Shown in pieces: positions 7,382 to 14,141 of a stretch of DNA of 22,205 bases. The position numbers and the translations under genes are program-made. Position 1 is the first letter of the stretch. Every line of letters begins with the position of its first letter. The notes beneath the pieces are model-generated. The model saw only the letters and a list, made by a program, of their open reading frames with translations, had not been told where the DNA came from and searched no databases. This stretch comes from MADRE2 sp964397015 (GTDB lineage Bacteria; Desulfobacterota; Desulfobacteria; Desulfobacterales; Desulfobacteraceae): positions 1-22,205 of the forward strand of contig CAYNHL010000056.1 in assembly GCA_964397015.1 (NCBI GenBank). The letters are read 5' to 3'.

Positions 7382-7720
7382 CGGCCGCTGGCAATGGCTT
7401 CTTCGGTTTTGCCTGGTAACATTCAATCAGTGCATGGCGTCGATCAATGCCGCCACCGCATTGGAAACCGTCAGGTCCCTGTATGCATTGATAGGGTTGT
7501 GGTTAGCTGGGTTTATCCTGTTAATGTATATAGCGGGGACATGTTCATGAGCCTGATTCATACCTGCTCTGATGCTGGTTAATCCCCTTGATTGTCTGAT
7601 CAATTTGCTGAAGAATGCTTCGGCACAGTTCGTAGAAGCTTATCAAGAACCAGTTTACCAAAGGCTTTCGCCATCATCACCCAAGAATGCCGCAGCTCTT
7701 CTTTCCGGTGGGCTGTGTTT
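7382..7720. other. Gene-poor stretch with decayed coding traces
   Basis: Between the chemoreceptor terminator and the toxin-antitoxin-like pair there is no confident gene. It holds the ligase scar (7412-7486) and a 42-codon minus ORF (7600-7728). Near 7552-7620 another minus frame reads ILQQIDQTIKGINQHQSRYE before a stop, which may be a frame-shifted continuation of that ORF. No promoter or complete mobile element was seen. The mixture of partial frames suggests a recombined, decaying patch. Confidence 0.5.
7412..7486 (-). pseudogene. Scar copy of the 3' end of the acyl-CoA ligase gene, internally deleted
   Basis: 7412-7446 matches 8603-8638 (last codons, stop and 16 nt of 3' flank of the ligase gene) with one substitution and one single-base indel. 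Without a break, 7437-7486 then matches 8788-8836 with two substitutions. The two blocks share GCGTCGATCA (7437-7446), which occurs twice in the intact gene (8629-8638 and 8788-8797), so 159 nt (53 codons) appear deleted between these short repeats. The reading frame is kept: the scar encodes YRDLTVSNAVAALIDAMH and a stop, against YRDLTVSDAVTALIDA and LIDAMY in the intact protein. It lies in an open frame with an ATG at 7561 (44 residues, 7427-7561), but the upstream half shows no homology and no evidence of function. Confidence 0.75.
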
Positions 7721-7728
7721 TTAGGCAT
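7600..7728 (-). CDS. Small ORF overlapping the YgiT-like gene, unknown
   Basis: 42 residues, starting MPKNTAHRKEELRHSW and continuing AKAFGKLVLDKLLRTVPKHS. Its ATG lies inside the last codons of the YgiT-like gene (8-nt overlap ending in that gene's TAA), an arrangement typical of translational coupling. It is basic and has one amphipathic helix. A neighbouring frame (ILQQIDQTIKGINQHQSRYE) continues beyond its TGA, so the product may be a truncated or frame-shifted form of a longer protein. I do not recognise the family, and it may not be functional. Confidence 0.4.
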   Translation of the reverse strand: MPKNTAHRKEELRHSWVMMAKAFGKLVLDKLLRTVPKHSSAN

Positions 7729-7930
7729 AATTATACACAGGGGTTTTGATCACTCTGTCCGGCTTTTTTCTGCTTTTGATGATACTTTGGATATGTTTAA
7801 CTGTCTCGGGAGCGAAAAACTGCTCTCCGGTTTCCCTGCATTTTCGTGCCGGGACATTTTCAACAATAAAAAAGTTACCACCATGTTCCAGTGTATAGGT
7901 CACTTTCGTATTTACCATTGATTCTTTCAT
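7721..7930 (-). CDS. YgiT/MqsA-N-like protein, putative antitoxin
   Basis: 69 residues from ATG 7930, with AAAGGA 8 nt upstream. It has the short YgiT-type layout: a strand pair (KVTYTLEHGGNFFIVENVPA), CRETGEQFFAPETVKHI, then a basic helix. Classical YgiT/MqsA N-terminal domains bind zinc through two CxxC motifs. Here the first is absent and the second is reduced to a single Cys (CRETGE), as in zinc-less relatives. It follows the DUF4258 gene by 18 nt on the same strand, an arrangement seen in toxin-antitoxin-like pairs. Family is inferred from motif and context; activity is not shown by the sequence. Confidence 0.75.
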   Translation of the reverse strand: MKESMVNTKVTYTLEHGGNFFIVENVPARKCRETGEQFFAPETVKHIQSIIKSRKKPDRVIKTPVYNYA

Positions 7931-7948
7931 TCCGAATATCCTTTCATT

Positions 7949-8260
7949 TCATCTTCTGACCCGAAAATCAATCCACAGATCCGGGTCAGGCTCATACAGA
8001 GTGATAATTTTCACAAGCGGCCTGATAGGATAACTGCACTGTATATGCAGCGGCCTACCAGCATTTGTAAAGCCAAGAACAAGACAGCTCGGACCATATT
8101 TGTCATCTGGGTAGTCTTCAACAACCTCACTTCGCATAGAAATCATCTCTTCCACTTCGGCTACGCTAATGTCTCGGATGATACTTTGATCAACAGCATG
8201 TTTGGTGAACTCAAATTCCCGCCTCTCAAATTTGGCTCGGATTTCATGTATCTTTACCAT
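7949..8260 (-). CDS. DUF4258 domain protein, putative toxin
   Basis: 103 residues. It has the DUF4258 pattern: a basic N-terminus with EFTKHAVDQSIIRDIS (His21), helix ISVAEVEEMI, the turn EDYPDDKYGPSCLVLGF, LHIQCSY (71-77) and the closing strand KIITLYEPDPDLW. DUF4258 proteins are small and often encoded next to a YgiT-type partner, and they are regarded as putative toxin-like RNases. No RNase activity can be proved here. There is no Shine-Dalgarno sequence, an in-frame TGA lies 5 codons before the ATG, and the promoter at 8267-8295 places transcription start at or next to the ATG. The mRNA is therefore probably leaderless. The next in-frame Met is at residue 39, after the conserved His, so a later start is unlikely. 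Confidence 0.85.
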   Translation of the reverse strand: MVKIHEIRAKFERREFEFTKHAVDQSIIRDISVAEVEEMISMRSEVVEDYPDDKYGPSCLVLGFTNAGRPLHIQCSYPIRPLVKIITLYEPDPDLWIDFRVRR

Positions 8261-8266
8261 GTTTTG

Positions 8267-8295
8267 ATAATATCAGCCACTTGAATGGTTGTCAA
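8267..8295 (-). promoter_or_regulatory. Near-consensus sigma-70 promoter of the DUF4258/YgiT pair
   Basis: On the minus strand TTGACA (8295-8290), a 17-nt spacer, and TATTAT (8272-8267). Only six bases separate the -10 element from the ATG at 8260, so +1 falls on or beside the start codon. No alternative promoter nearer to consensus was seen upstream. Confidence 0.8.
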
Positions 8296-8322
8296 TTTGA
8301 CGGTGATCCATAATTCCAAGAA

Positions 8323-8487
8323 TTACATTGATATGCCATCTATGTCAGTGTGAATGAGATACTTGCCCATTGAAAAATTAGTGTAAGGCGCGTTAGGATT
8401 ATATTTATGGTGTTCCGGAAGGGGATCGGCGTAAACACTAATATTTTCATGAGAGGCCTCCCCGCTATCTGTCCATGAAATGAAATT
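8323..8487 (-). pseudogene. Coding-like fragment without a start codon
   Basis: A minus-strand frame of 54 codons between two stops has protein-like composition: ISWTDSGEASHENISVYADP, then LPEHHKYNPNAPYTNFSMGK and YLIHTDIDGISM before TAA. The only ATGs are near its end, and it is preceded in frame by TGA (8488-8490). It looks like the C-terminus of a lost or frame-shifted gene. I do not recognise the family. A separate frame upstream (GTG 8596 to 8465) could be the rest of it if a frameshift occurred near 8475. Confidence 0.35.
8371..8449. repeat. Imperfect inverted repeat, about 15-bp arms
   Basis: TGAAAAATTAGTGT (8371-8384) and ACACTAATATTTTCA (8435-8449) are inverted copies that differ by a one-base gap and one mismatch. 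Together they bound a 79-bp unit in the decayed intergenic region. It could be a small non-autonomous element or a hairpin. No target-site duplication is obvious. Confidence 0.4.
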
Positions 8488-8618
8488 TCAGAATTTGAAA
8501 TGTTTGGAAAGTTGCCTTAAATCTTAAATCAATGAATGTATAAAGCTGTTCTTGGCTGCAATTGATCAACCTGGCATAAATTCTGCCTGCAGTCACTTAT
8601 ATCCTGGTAACATTCAAA

Positions 8619-10475
8619 TCAGTACATGGCGTCGATCAGGTCTTTGAACGCCTTGTTGACAACCTGGCGTTTTATTTTCATGGTCGGGGTCACTTCACCG
8701 TCTTCTTCGTAAAGACGCTTGGGGATGATGGTGAACTTGCGGATGTTTTCCACCCGGGACAGTGTCTGGTTGACTTTTTTGACTTCTGCGTCGATCAATG
8801 CCGTCACCGCATCGGAAACCGTCAGGTCCCTGTATGTGGAAAACTGGATTTTATTGTCCTGGGCAAATTTGACCACGTTGTCCTCATCGATCATTATCAG
8901 GCAGGACAGGAATTTGCGCTTGTCACCTATAACCACGGCATCGTTGATATAGATGCTGGCCTTGAGTTTGTTTTCAATATACTGGGGCGTGATGTTCTTG
9001 CCCCCGGCCGTGACGATGATGTCTTTTTTACGGTCCGTGATCTGTAAAAAACCTGCTTCGTCAAGTTCGCCCACATCACCTGTATGCAGCCAGCCGTCCA
9101 CAACGGTGCTGCGTGTTTCGTCATCAGCCTTGTAATATCCCTTGAAAACCGCGGGCGACCTGACAAGGATCTCACCGTCGTCGGCAATCTTGATATCGAC
9201 TCCTTCGAGGGCTTTCCCGACTTTCCCGGCCCGTGCCCCTGTTTCCGGCGAAAGTGTGGTCACACCGGTCCCTTCTGTCTGTCCGTATCCTTCTATCAGG
9301 TTCATTCCGATAGACTGGAAAAAAGACAAAACTTCCCTGGATATCGGAGCGGCTCCTGACACTGCAACCCTCATCTGCTCGAATCCCAGGCGTTCTTTCA
9401 GTTTTCTGAAAACAGTGAACCAGGCTAAAAAAAAGGCTGACTTGACAAAAACGCCGGGCTGTTTTCCGTTGAGTACCGCTTCGGCCCTGTGTTCACCCGC
9501 TTTCATGGCAGCCTTGAATACCAGCCGCTTGAACCAGGTGGCATCGGCCATGCGTATCATGATGCCGGAATAATATTTTTCCCAGATTCGAGGTACGGCA
9601 TATCCGATGGTAGGGGAGACTTCTTTCATGTTCTGCATTACGGTGGCCGGTTTTTCCACAAAATTGACTGTATAGGCAAAGCGGATATGGATGAATACCG
9701 TGAAAAGACGTTCAAAAATATGACAAAGCGGCAAAAAAGACAGTACGTTGTCATCAGGGGTGATGGTGATGGTCCGGTCCACCGCCCCGGCCATCCAGGT
9801 GACGTTTGCATGGGTTAGCATGGCGCCCTTGGGCGGCCCGGTGGTACCGGAGGTGTAGATAATGACCGACAGGTCATCAGGGCTGATTGTTTCCATGCGC
9901 CGGGTGAAAAGGTCAGGAGTCTTGTCCGCTGCTGCTTTGCCTTTTTCGAGCAGCTGGTCAAACGTGATCACCATGGGGTCGTTGAATGCAGTCAATCCCT
10001 TGGTATCCCAGACAATTACCTTTTTCAGCTTGGGAACCTTGTCCCTGAACATCAGGTACTTGTCAAGCTGCTCCTCGTTTTCCACGAACAAAAACACTGC
10101 ATCGCTGTGATCCACCACATAGTGAACCTGCTGCCATGCGTTGGTGGCATAGATACCGACGGCCACCCCTCCTGCACACTGGATGCCCATGTCGGCAAAT
10201 ACCCATTCGACACTGTTATCTCCAATGATACAGGCCTTGTCCCCTTTTTCAAATCCGAAATCCATCAAGGCGCAGCCAACATGTTCGGCTTTTGCGCGGT
10301 ATTCGTCCCAGCTGATATCTTTCCACAGTCCTCTATCCTTGGTCCTGAGTGCCACCCGCTGGCCGAAGCGCGCCACTGTAGCGGTGAATACCTCGGGGAC
10401 GGTCTTGAGTGATGTGGTTTTGGTCGAGTCTTTAGAACCTGATGGGGCTAACGCCATACTTTTTTCCTTTTCCAT
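8619..10475 (-). CDS. Long-chain/carboxylic acid acyl-CoA ligase (AMP-forming)
   Basis: 618 residues of the adenylate-forming superfamily, closest in style to FadD15-type long-chain acyl-CoA synthetases. It converts a carboxylic acid, ATP and CoA to acyl-CoA through an acyl-AMP. Visible motifs are the P-loop YTSGTTGPPKGAML (207-220), GYGQTEGTG, GWLHTGD, the hinge ITDRKKDIIVTAGGKNI, and a C-terminal Lys in PTMKIKRQ that corresponds to the adenylation lysine. It is the last gene of the Liv-type transporter operon and overlaps the LivF-like gene by 28 nt, so the ligase probably activates the imported acid. A second ATG at 10457 has AAAAGGA about 8 nt before it and may be the true start (612 residues); AAAGG also precedes the first. 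The protein contains LIDA twice (560-563 and 613-616), and the DNA encoding these marks the deletion ends in the scar at 7412. Confidence 0.93.
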   Translation of the reverse strand: MEKEKSMALAPSGSKDSTKTTSLKTVPEVFTATVARFGQRVALRTKDRGLWKDISWDEYRAKAEHVGCALMDFGFEKGDKACIIGDNSVEWVFADMGIQCAGGVAVGIYATNAWQQVHYVVDHSDAVFLFVENEEQLDKYLMFRDKVPKLKKVIVWDTKGLTAFNDPMVITFDQLLEKGKAAADKTPDLFTRRMETISPDDLSVIIYTSGTTGPPKGAMLTHANVTWMAGAVDRTITITPDDNVLSFLPLCHIFERLFTVFIHIRFAYTVNFVEKPATVMQNMKEVSPTIGYAVPRIWEKYYSGIMIRMADATWFKRLVFKAAMKAGEHRAEAVLNGKQPGVFVKSAFFLAWFTVFRKLKERLGFEQMRVAVSGAAPISREVLSFFQSIGMNLIEGYGQTEGTGVTTLSPETGARAGKVGKALEGVDIKIADDGEILVRSPAVFKGYYKADDETRSTVVDGWLHTGDVGELDEAGFLQITDRKKDIIVTAGGKNITPQYIENKLKASIYINDAVVIGDKRKFLSCLIMIDEDNVVKFAQDNKIQFSTYRDLTVSDAVTALIDAEVKKVNQTLSRVENIRKFTIIPKRLYEEDGEVTPTMKIKRQVVNKAFKDLIDAMY

Positions 10476-11224
10476 CTCTGATAGCCTTTGGCCGCTTTTT
10501 CCGACCTTATACCCAGGTAGAATTCCCTGACATCCTTGTCCTGCAGAAGCTCTTTAGACGGCCCTTTCATCACGAACCGGCCGTTTTCCAGGATCAGGCC
10601 CTGGGAGGAAATGGCCAGCGCCATTTTTGCGTTCTGTTCAACCAGCAGTATAGTGGTGCCGTTTTCGTTGATCTTCTTGATAATATTGAATATTTCCTTT
10701 ACCAGAATTGGGGAGAGCCCCAAAGAGGGTTCATCCAGTATCAGCAGGCGGGGCCTGAGCATGAGGGCCCGTCCGATGGCCAGCATCTGCTGCTCTCCGC
10801 CGGACAGGGTGCCGGCCCACTGGTTGCCCCGGTTTTCGAGAATGGGGAAGTAGGAAAGCACCCGGGCCATGTCCTGTTTGATGCCCGCGGTATCTCTCCT
10901 TGTACAGGCTCCCATCACCAGGTGCTCATGGACGGTCAGCTCTTCAAAAATTTCACGGCCTTCCGGCACGTAGGCGATTCCCTGCCGGACAATGAAATCT
11001 GTATCCCTGTGGTGGATCGGGGAGCCTTGAAACATGATTTCGCCCTTGTCCGGCTGGTCTTCGATAAGGCCCATGATGGTTTTTAAAATTGTTGATTTCC
11101 CGGCGCCGTTATTTCCCAAAATGGCGGTAATGCTTCCTTCGGCTACGGAAAAGGAAGCTCCCCTTATGGCATAGACGAGATCGTAACAGGTTTCGATGTT
11201 TTTGACTTCCAGGATGTCGGCCAT
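10448..11224 (-). CDS. livF: ABC transporter ATPase, LivF type
   Basis: 258 residues with Walker A GNNGAGKST, signature LSGGEQQM, Walker B LLILDEPSLGLS and switch His equivalent in LLVEQN, which is diagnostic of LivF. AYVPEGREIFEELTV is also typical of the family. It is one of two cytoplasmic ATPases that drive import through the LivH/LivM permeases. The start follows GAGGAGG, with only 1 nt between the livG stop and the ATG. The C-terminus has a basic tail (QRWKRKKVWR) extending beyond the usual end of about 235-240 residues and overlapping the ligase start. The liv name denotes family only; the substrate may not be a branched-chain amino acid. Confidence 0.93.
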   Translation of the reverse strand: MADILEVKNIETCYDLVYAIRGASFSVAEGSITAILGNNGAGKSTILKTIMGLIEDQPDKGEIMFQGSPIHHRDTDFIVRQGIAYVPEGREIFEELTVHEHLVMGACTRRDTAGIKQDMARVLSYFPILENRGNQWAGTLSGGEQQMLAIGRALMLRPRLLILDEPSLGLSPILVKEIFNIIKKINENGTTILLVEQNAKMALAISSQGLILENGRFVMKGPSKELLQDKDVREFYLGIRSEKAAKGYQRWKRKKVWR

Positions 11225-11225
11225 G

Positions 11226-12005
11226 CTACTCCTCCTCTCCTATGTAGGCCTTGAGCACCTCTTCATGGCTCTGGACCTCATCAGGCGTGCCGACAGCCAG
11301 GGGTTTGCCGAAGTTGATGGCCAGCACACGGTCTGAAATGTCCATCACCATTTTCATGTCGTGCTCGATGAGAAGAATGGTGATGCCGAGTTCATCCTGG
11401 ATGTCTTTGATCCAGAAAATCATGTCCTGTTTCTCTTCCGAATTCATTCCGGCGCAAGGCTCGTCGAGCAGCAGCAGTCCGGGTTCAAGAGCCAGGGCCC
11501 TTCCGAGTTCGATAAGCTTCTGCGTGCCGTAGGGAAGGGCGCCGGCAAAGGTATCCCTGACACTTTCAAGCTCCAGGAATTCTATGATTTCCTCCACTTT
11601 ATTCCTGTGTTTTATTTCTTCCTTTCCGGCGCGCGAGCTTTTTCCCCACATGAACATGCCGCTGAAAAGGCCTGAACTCATATGGATATGCCGTCCGAGC
11701 AGGATATTTTCCATGGTGCTCATGTGGGGGAACAATTCTATATTCTGAAACGTCCTGGCGATTCCCATCCTTGCTATCCGGTCAGGTTTTTTGTTTTCAA
11801 TGGCGGTGCCCTTGTATTGGATAGTTCCCTGATCAGGCCGGTAAAGGCCGGAAACACAGTTGAAAAGAGTCGTTTTTCCGGCGCCGTTTGGGCCGATCAG
11901 GGAAAAGATTTCACCTTTTTCCATTGCAAAACAAATATCCTGGAGCGCCCGGATTCCGCCAAATGAAATGGACAGGTGGTCGATGGCAAAAAAAGCGTCA
12001 GCCAT
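11226..12005 (-). CDS. livG: ABC transporter ATPase, LivG type
   Basis: 259 residues: Walker A GPNGAGKTT, the Q-loop region ARTFQNIELFPHMS, the LivG-type signature LPYGTQKLIELGRALA in place of LSGGQ, Walker B LLLLDEPCAGMN, and LLIEHDMKMVMDISDR. It pairs with LivF as the second ATPase of the importer. The start is 1 nt after the binding-protein stop, so translation is probably coupled. A 20-odd residue stretch around MSSGLFSGMFMWGKSSRAG sits where LivG proteins carry their variable insertion. Confidence 0.93.
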   Translation of the reverse strand: MADAFFAIDHLSISFGGIRALQDICFAMEKGEIFSLIGPNGAGKTTLFNCVSGLYRPDQGTIQYKGTAIENKKPDRIARMGIARTFQNIELFPHMSTMENILLGRHIHMSSGLFSGMFMWGKSSRAGKEEIKHRNKVEEIIEFLELESVRDTFAGALPYGTQKLIELGRALALEPGLLLLDEPCAGMNSEEKQDMIFWIKDIQDELGITILLIEHDMKMVMDISDRVLAINFGKPLAVGTPDEVQSHEEVLKAYIGEEE

Positions 12006-12006
12006 A

Positions 12007-13200
12007 TTATTTGATATCCATCCATTCGGTCAGCTGCTCGCTTTTGCCTTCCGCCAGGCATTTGACCAGGAAAGTCTGGGAAGTTCCCTGTCGGGAGTAG
12101 ATATCATCCGGGTCAAAGGGTTTGAAATTGACTTCCGGTCCGATACTCTTGAAGCCTTTGATTTTTTCCATTTCTGCTATGAATCTTTCCCGGGTCAGGT
12201 CCCGGCCGGCGTTTTTCATCGCCTCGATCATAGGTTCCACCAGGAGGATCCCGGCATAGTAAAAAAGACCCCAGCGCTCTTCCTTGGCCGCGTACTTGTC
12301 AAAAACTTCTGTTTTGTATTTGCTGATGGCCGGATGTCCTGAATCGGGCAGTTCACCGAACGTGGCGCAGATGACTCCCTCCCAGGCTCCCTTGGTAAGG
12401 TAGGCCATCAGGGGGAAATCCGAGCAGGTGCTGGTGCTCATGAACTGGGGTTCAAACTTCATGGCCTTGCTTATGCCTACAACCTTGGCAGCCTGGGTAA
12501 CCGTAGTCCATAAAAGAACCATGTCGGCATCGGATTTTCTCAATTTCATGACATGGGGGTTCAAGTCGGAATCACTTGCCTCAAAAGGCACTTCGGCGAC
12601 CGGTTCCATGTTATGGGCCTCGAGTTCTGAAATCGCTCCTCGCAGGCCGTTCTTGCCGTACTCATCGTTCAGGTAGGCAATGGCCACTTTCTTTTTGCCC
12701 ATTGTTTCAATGGCGTACTTGACAAGGGCTTTGGCCTCTCCCATGTACAGAGGATATACGGCAAAAAGGTTTTTCTGTGGAGGGGAGACCCAGTGCATGG
12801 ACCCTGCGGCTGGCCCGACCCAGGGAACATTTTTTTCGTTCAGATAGTCTTTTACCGCAAGACCGGGAGAGGATCCCACGCCGCTTGCCCAGGCGAATAT
12901 ACCCGTTCCTTCCTGGAGTTCCTTTACCCCGGCTTTGGTCTTGGCCGGGTTGTAACCGTCGTCAAACATGTGATACACGATTTTTCTTCCGTGAATACCG
13001 CCATTATCGTTGATCCACTGGAAGTAGGCCCCGGTTCCCCGCGCCACGGCACCCCATGCTGCAGCCGGTCCGGTCTGGGGACCCCACTGGCCGATATGAA
13101 TCTCGGTATCGGTGACTCCTTGTGCCGCCCATACAGGTGATGTGAAACCTGCAATAGCACTCAGCATCAATATCATCGCCAGCCATACGCTTTTTTTCAT
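12007..13200 (-). CDS. Periplasmic binding protein of the Liv family (ABC substrate-binding)
   Basis: 397 residues from ATG 13200, chosen because a strong AAGGAGGT lies just before it; the frame is open 13 codons further upstream without a ribosome site. The signal peptide is MKKSVWLAMILMLSAIAGFT followed by SPVWA, with probable cleavage after Ala25. The mature protein begins with GVTDTEIHIGQWGPQTGPAA, typical of type-I periplasmic binding proteins (LivK/peripla_BP_6). Later LivK-like segments are GRKIVYHMFDDGYNPAKT and KKVAIAYLNDEYGKNGL. It delivers the substrate to LivHM. It sits between the permease and ATPase genes rather than first in the operon. The ligand is not predictable by eye. The downstream acyl-CoA ligase suggests an organic acid. 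Confidence 0.93.
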   Translation of the reverse strand: MKKSVWLAMILMLSAIAGFTSPVWAAQGVTDTEIHIGQWGPQTGPAAAWGAVARGTGAYFQWINDNGGIHGRKIVYHMFDDGYNPAKTKAGVKELQEGTGIFAWASGVGSSPGLAVKDYLNEKNVPWVGPAAGSMHWVSPPQKNLFAVYPLYMGEAKALVKYAIETMGKKKVAIAYLNDEYGKNGLRGAISELEAHNMEPVAEVPFEASDSDLNPHVMKLRKSDADMVLLWTTVTQAAKVVGISKAMKFEPQFMSTSTCSDFPLMAYLTKGAWEGVICATFGELPDSGHPAISKYKTEVFDKYAAKEERWGLFYYAGILLVEPMIEAMKNAGRDLTRERFIAEMEKIKGFKSIGPEVNFKPFDPDDIYSRQGTSQTFLVKCLAEGKSEQLTEWMDIK

Positions 13201-13248
13201 GATGACCTCCTTGTTAAAGATAAAAATAAGGTGCTGCATATCTTTGCA

Positions 13249-14124
13249 TCATACTTTTTTCAAATAATGCTTTTCAAACAGGCCGCTGGGTTTGAAGCAC
13301 AGTACCAGGACAATAATGGCAAACGCCACAACGGTTTTGAATTCAATCGATACGTATCCGCCGAACAGGTTCTCGATAATTCCCAGCAGGTAGGCGGCAA
13401 CAACTGCCCCGGGCAGGGATGTCATGCCTCCCATGACTGCCGCGGCAAATCCCTTGAGCATGGGATCCCACATCATGAAAGGGTGCATGATCGTCGGTGA
13501 AATCAGCAGCCCTGCAACCGCCCCTACCATGGATGAGATTCCCCAGGTCAACATGAGTACACGGTTTGTTCTGATACCTACGATTCTGGCCGCAGTCGGG
13601 TTCTGCTGGGTGGCCTTCATGGCAAGGCCCACCCTTGAAAAACGCAGAAACAGAAAAATTCCGGTCATGATTGTCAGTGCTGCAGCCAGGGTCAGCAGGT
13701 CAAGCTTGGAAATGAAAATATCACCGATCATGACACTGTCATACGGCCCTATGGGAAAAGGCATGGTTTTCTGCTCAGCTCCGAATTTCCATGAAACAAA
13801 TCCCAGCAGTATCATTTCAATGCCGATCGTGATGACTATCATGCCCAGCACATTGGGCTCCTTGGCCCTCCGCAGTACGGCAAATTCCAGAAAAGCCCCC
13901 AGCAGGGCGGCAAACAAAAGGGTCAGAAAAAATGTCAGGTAAATGTTCATTCCTAAGGTGGTCAGCATCATCATGGCCATAAAGGACGAGATCAGTGCCA
14001 TTTCGCCCTGGGCAAAGTTAGGCACCTCGGATGTCTTGTAGATAATAACCATTGCCAGGCCCATGAGGGCGTATGAACTGCCCACCGCAATACCGCTGAC
14101 AATCATCTGTATGAAATCGATCAT
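13249..14124 (-). CDS. livH: ABC transporter permease, LivH type
   Basis: 291 residues, hydrophobic throughout with about eight membrane segments. It begins MIDFIQMIVSGIAVGSSYAL and carries ALMGLAMVIIYKTSEVPNFA and FAQGEMALIS, the hallmark of LivH. The cytoplasmic loop RVGLAMKATQQNPTAARIVG is the ATPase coupling region, and the C-terminal part has GFAAAVMGGMTSLPGAVVAA. AGGAG lies about 7 nt before the start, 17 nt after the livM stop. It forms the channel together with LivM. Confidence 0.94.
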   Translation of the reverse strand: MIDFIQMIVSGIAVGSSYALMGLAMVIIYKTSEVPNFAQGEMALISSFMAMMMLTTLGMNIYLTFFLTLLFAALLGAFLEFAVLRRAKEPNVLGMIVITIGIEMILLGFVSWKFGAEQKTMPFPIGPYDSVMIGDIFISKLDLLTLAAALTIMTGIFLFLRFSRVGLAMKATQQNPTAARIVGIRTNRVLMLTWGISSMVGAVAGLLISPTIMHPFMMWDPMLKGFAAAVMGGMTSLPGAVVAAYLLGIIENLFGGYVSIEFKTVVAFAIIVLVLCFKPSGLFEKHYLKKV

Positions 14125-14141
14125 GCCGGTCTCCTAATGGA

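Larger units (their letters stand above)
8296..8618. other. Intergenic stretch between acyl-CoA ligase and DUF4258 gene
   Basis: 323 nt with no confident gene and no clear terminator for the ligase operon. It contains the promoter-proximal flank of the DUF4258 pair, a coding-like minus-strand fragment (8323-8487) and an imperfect inverted repeat (8371-8449). A further 43-codon minus frame from GTG 8596 to a stop at 8465-8467 has no recognisable family. Confidence 0.5.

Noticed and set aside
7370..7921. Plus-strand frames at 7370-7582 and 7592-7921
   Set aside because: The first begins inside the terminator stem and covers the ligase scar; the second is antisense to the YgiT-like gene. Neither has a ribosome site or recognisable motif.
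10442..11086. 214-codon plus-strand open frame opposite livF
   Set aside because: Antisense shadow of a clear ABC ATPase; composition is not protein-like and there is no ribosome site.
13201..13239. Upstream extension of the binding protein (start at 13239)
   Set aside because: It would place 13 residues before the signal peptide and ignore the strong AAGGAGGT directly in front of ATG 13200.
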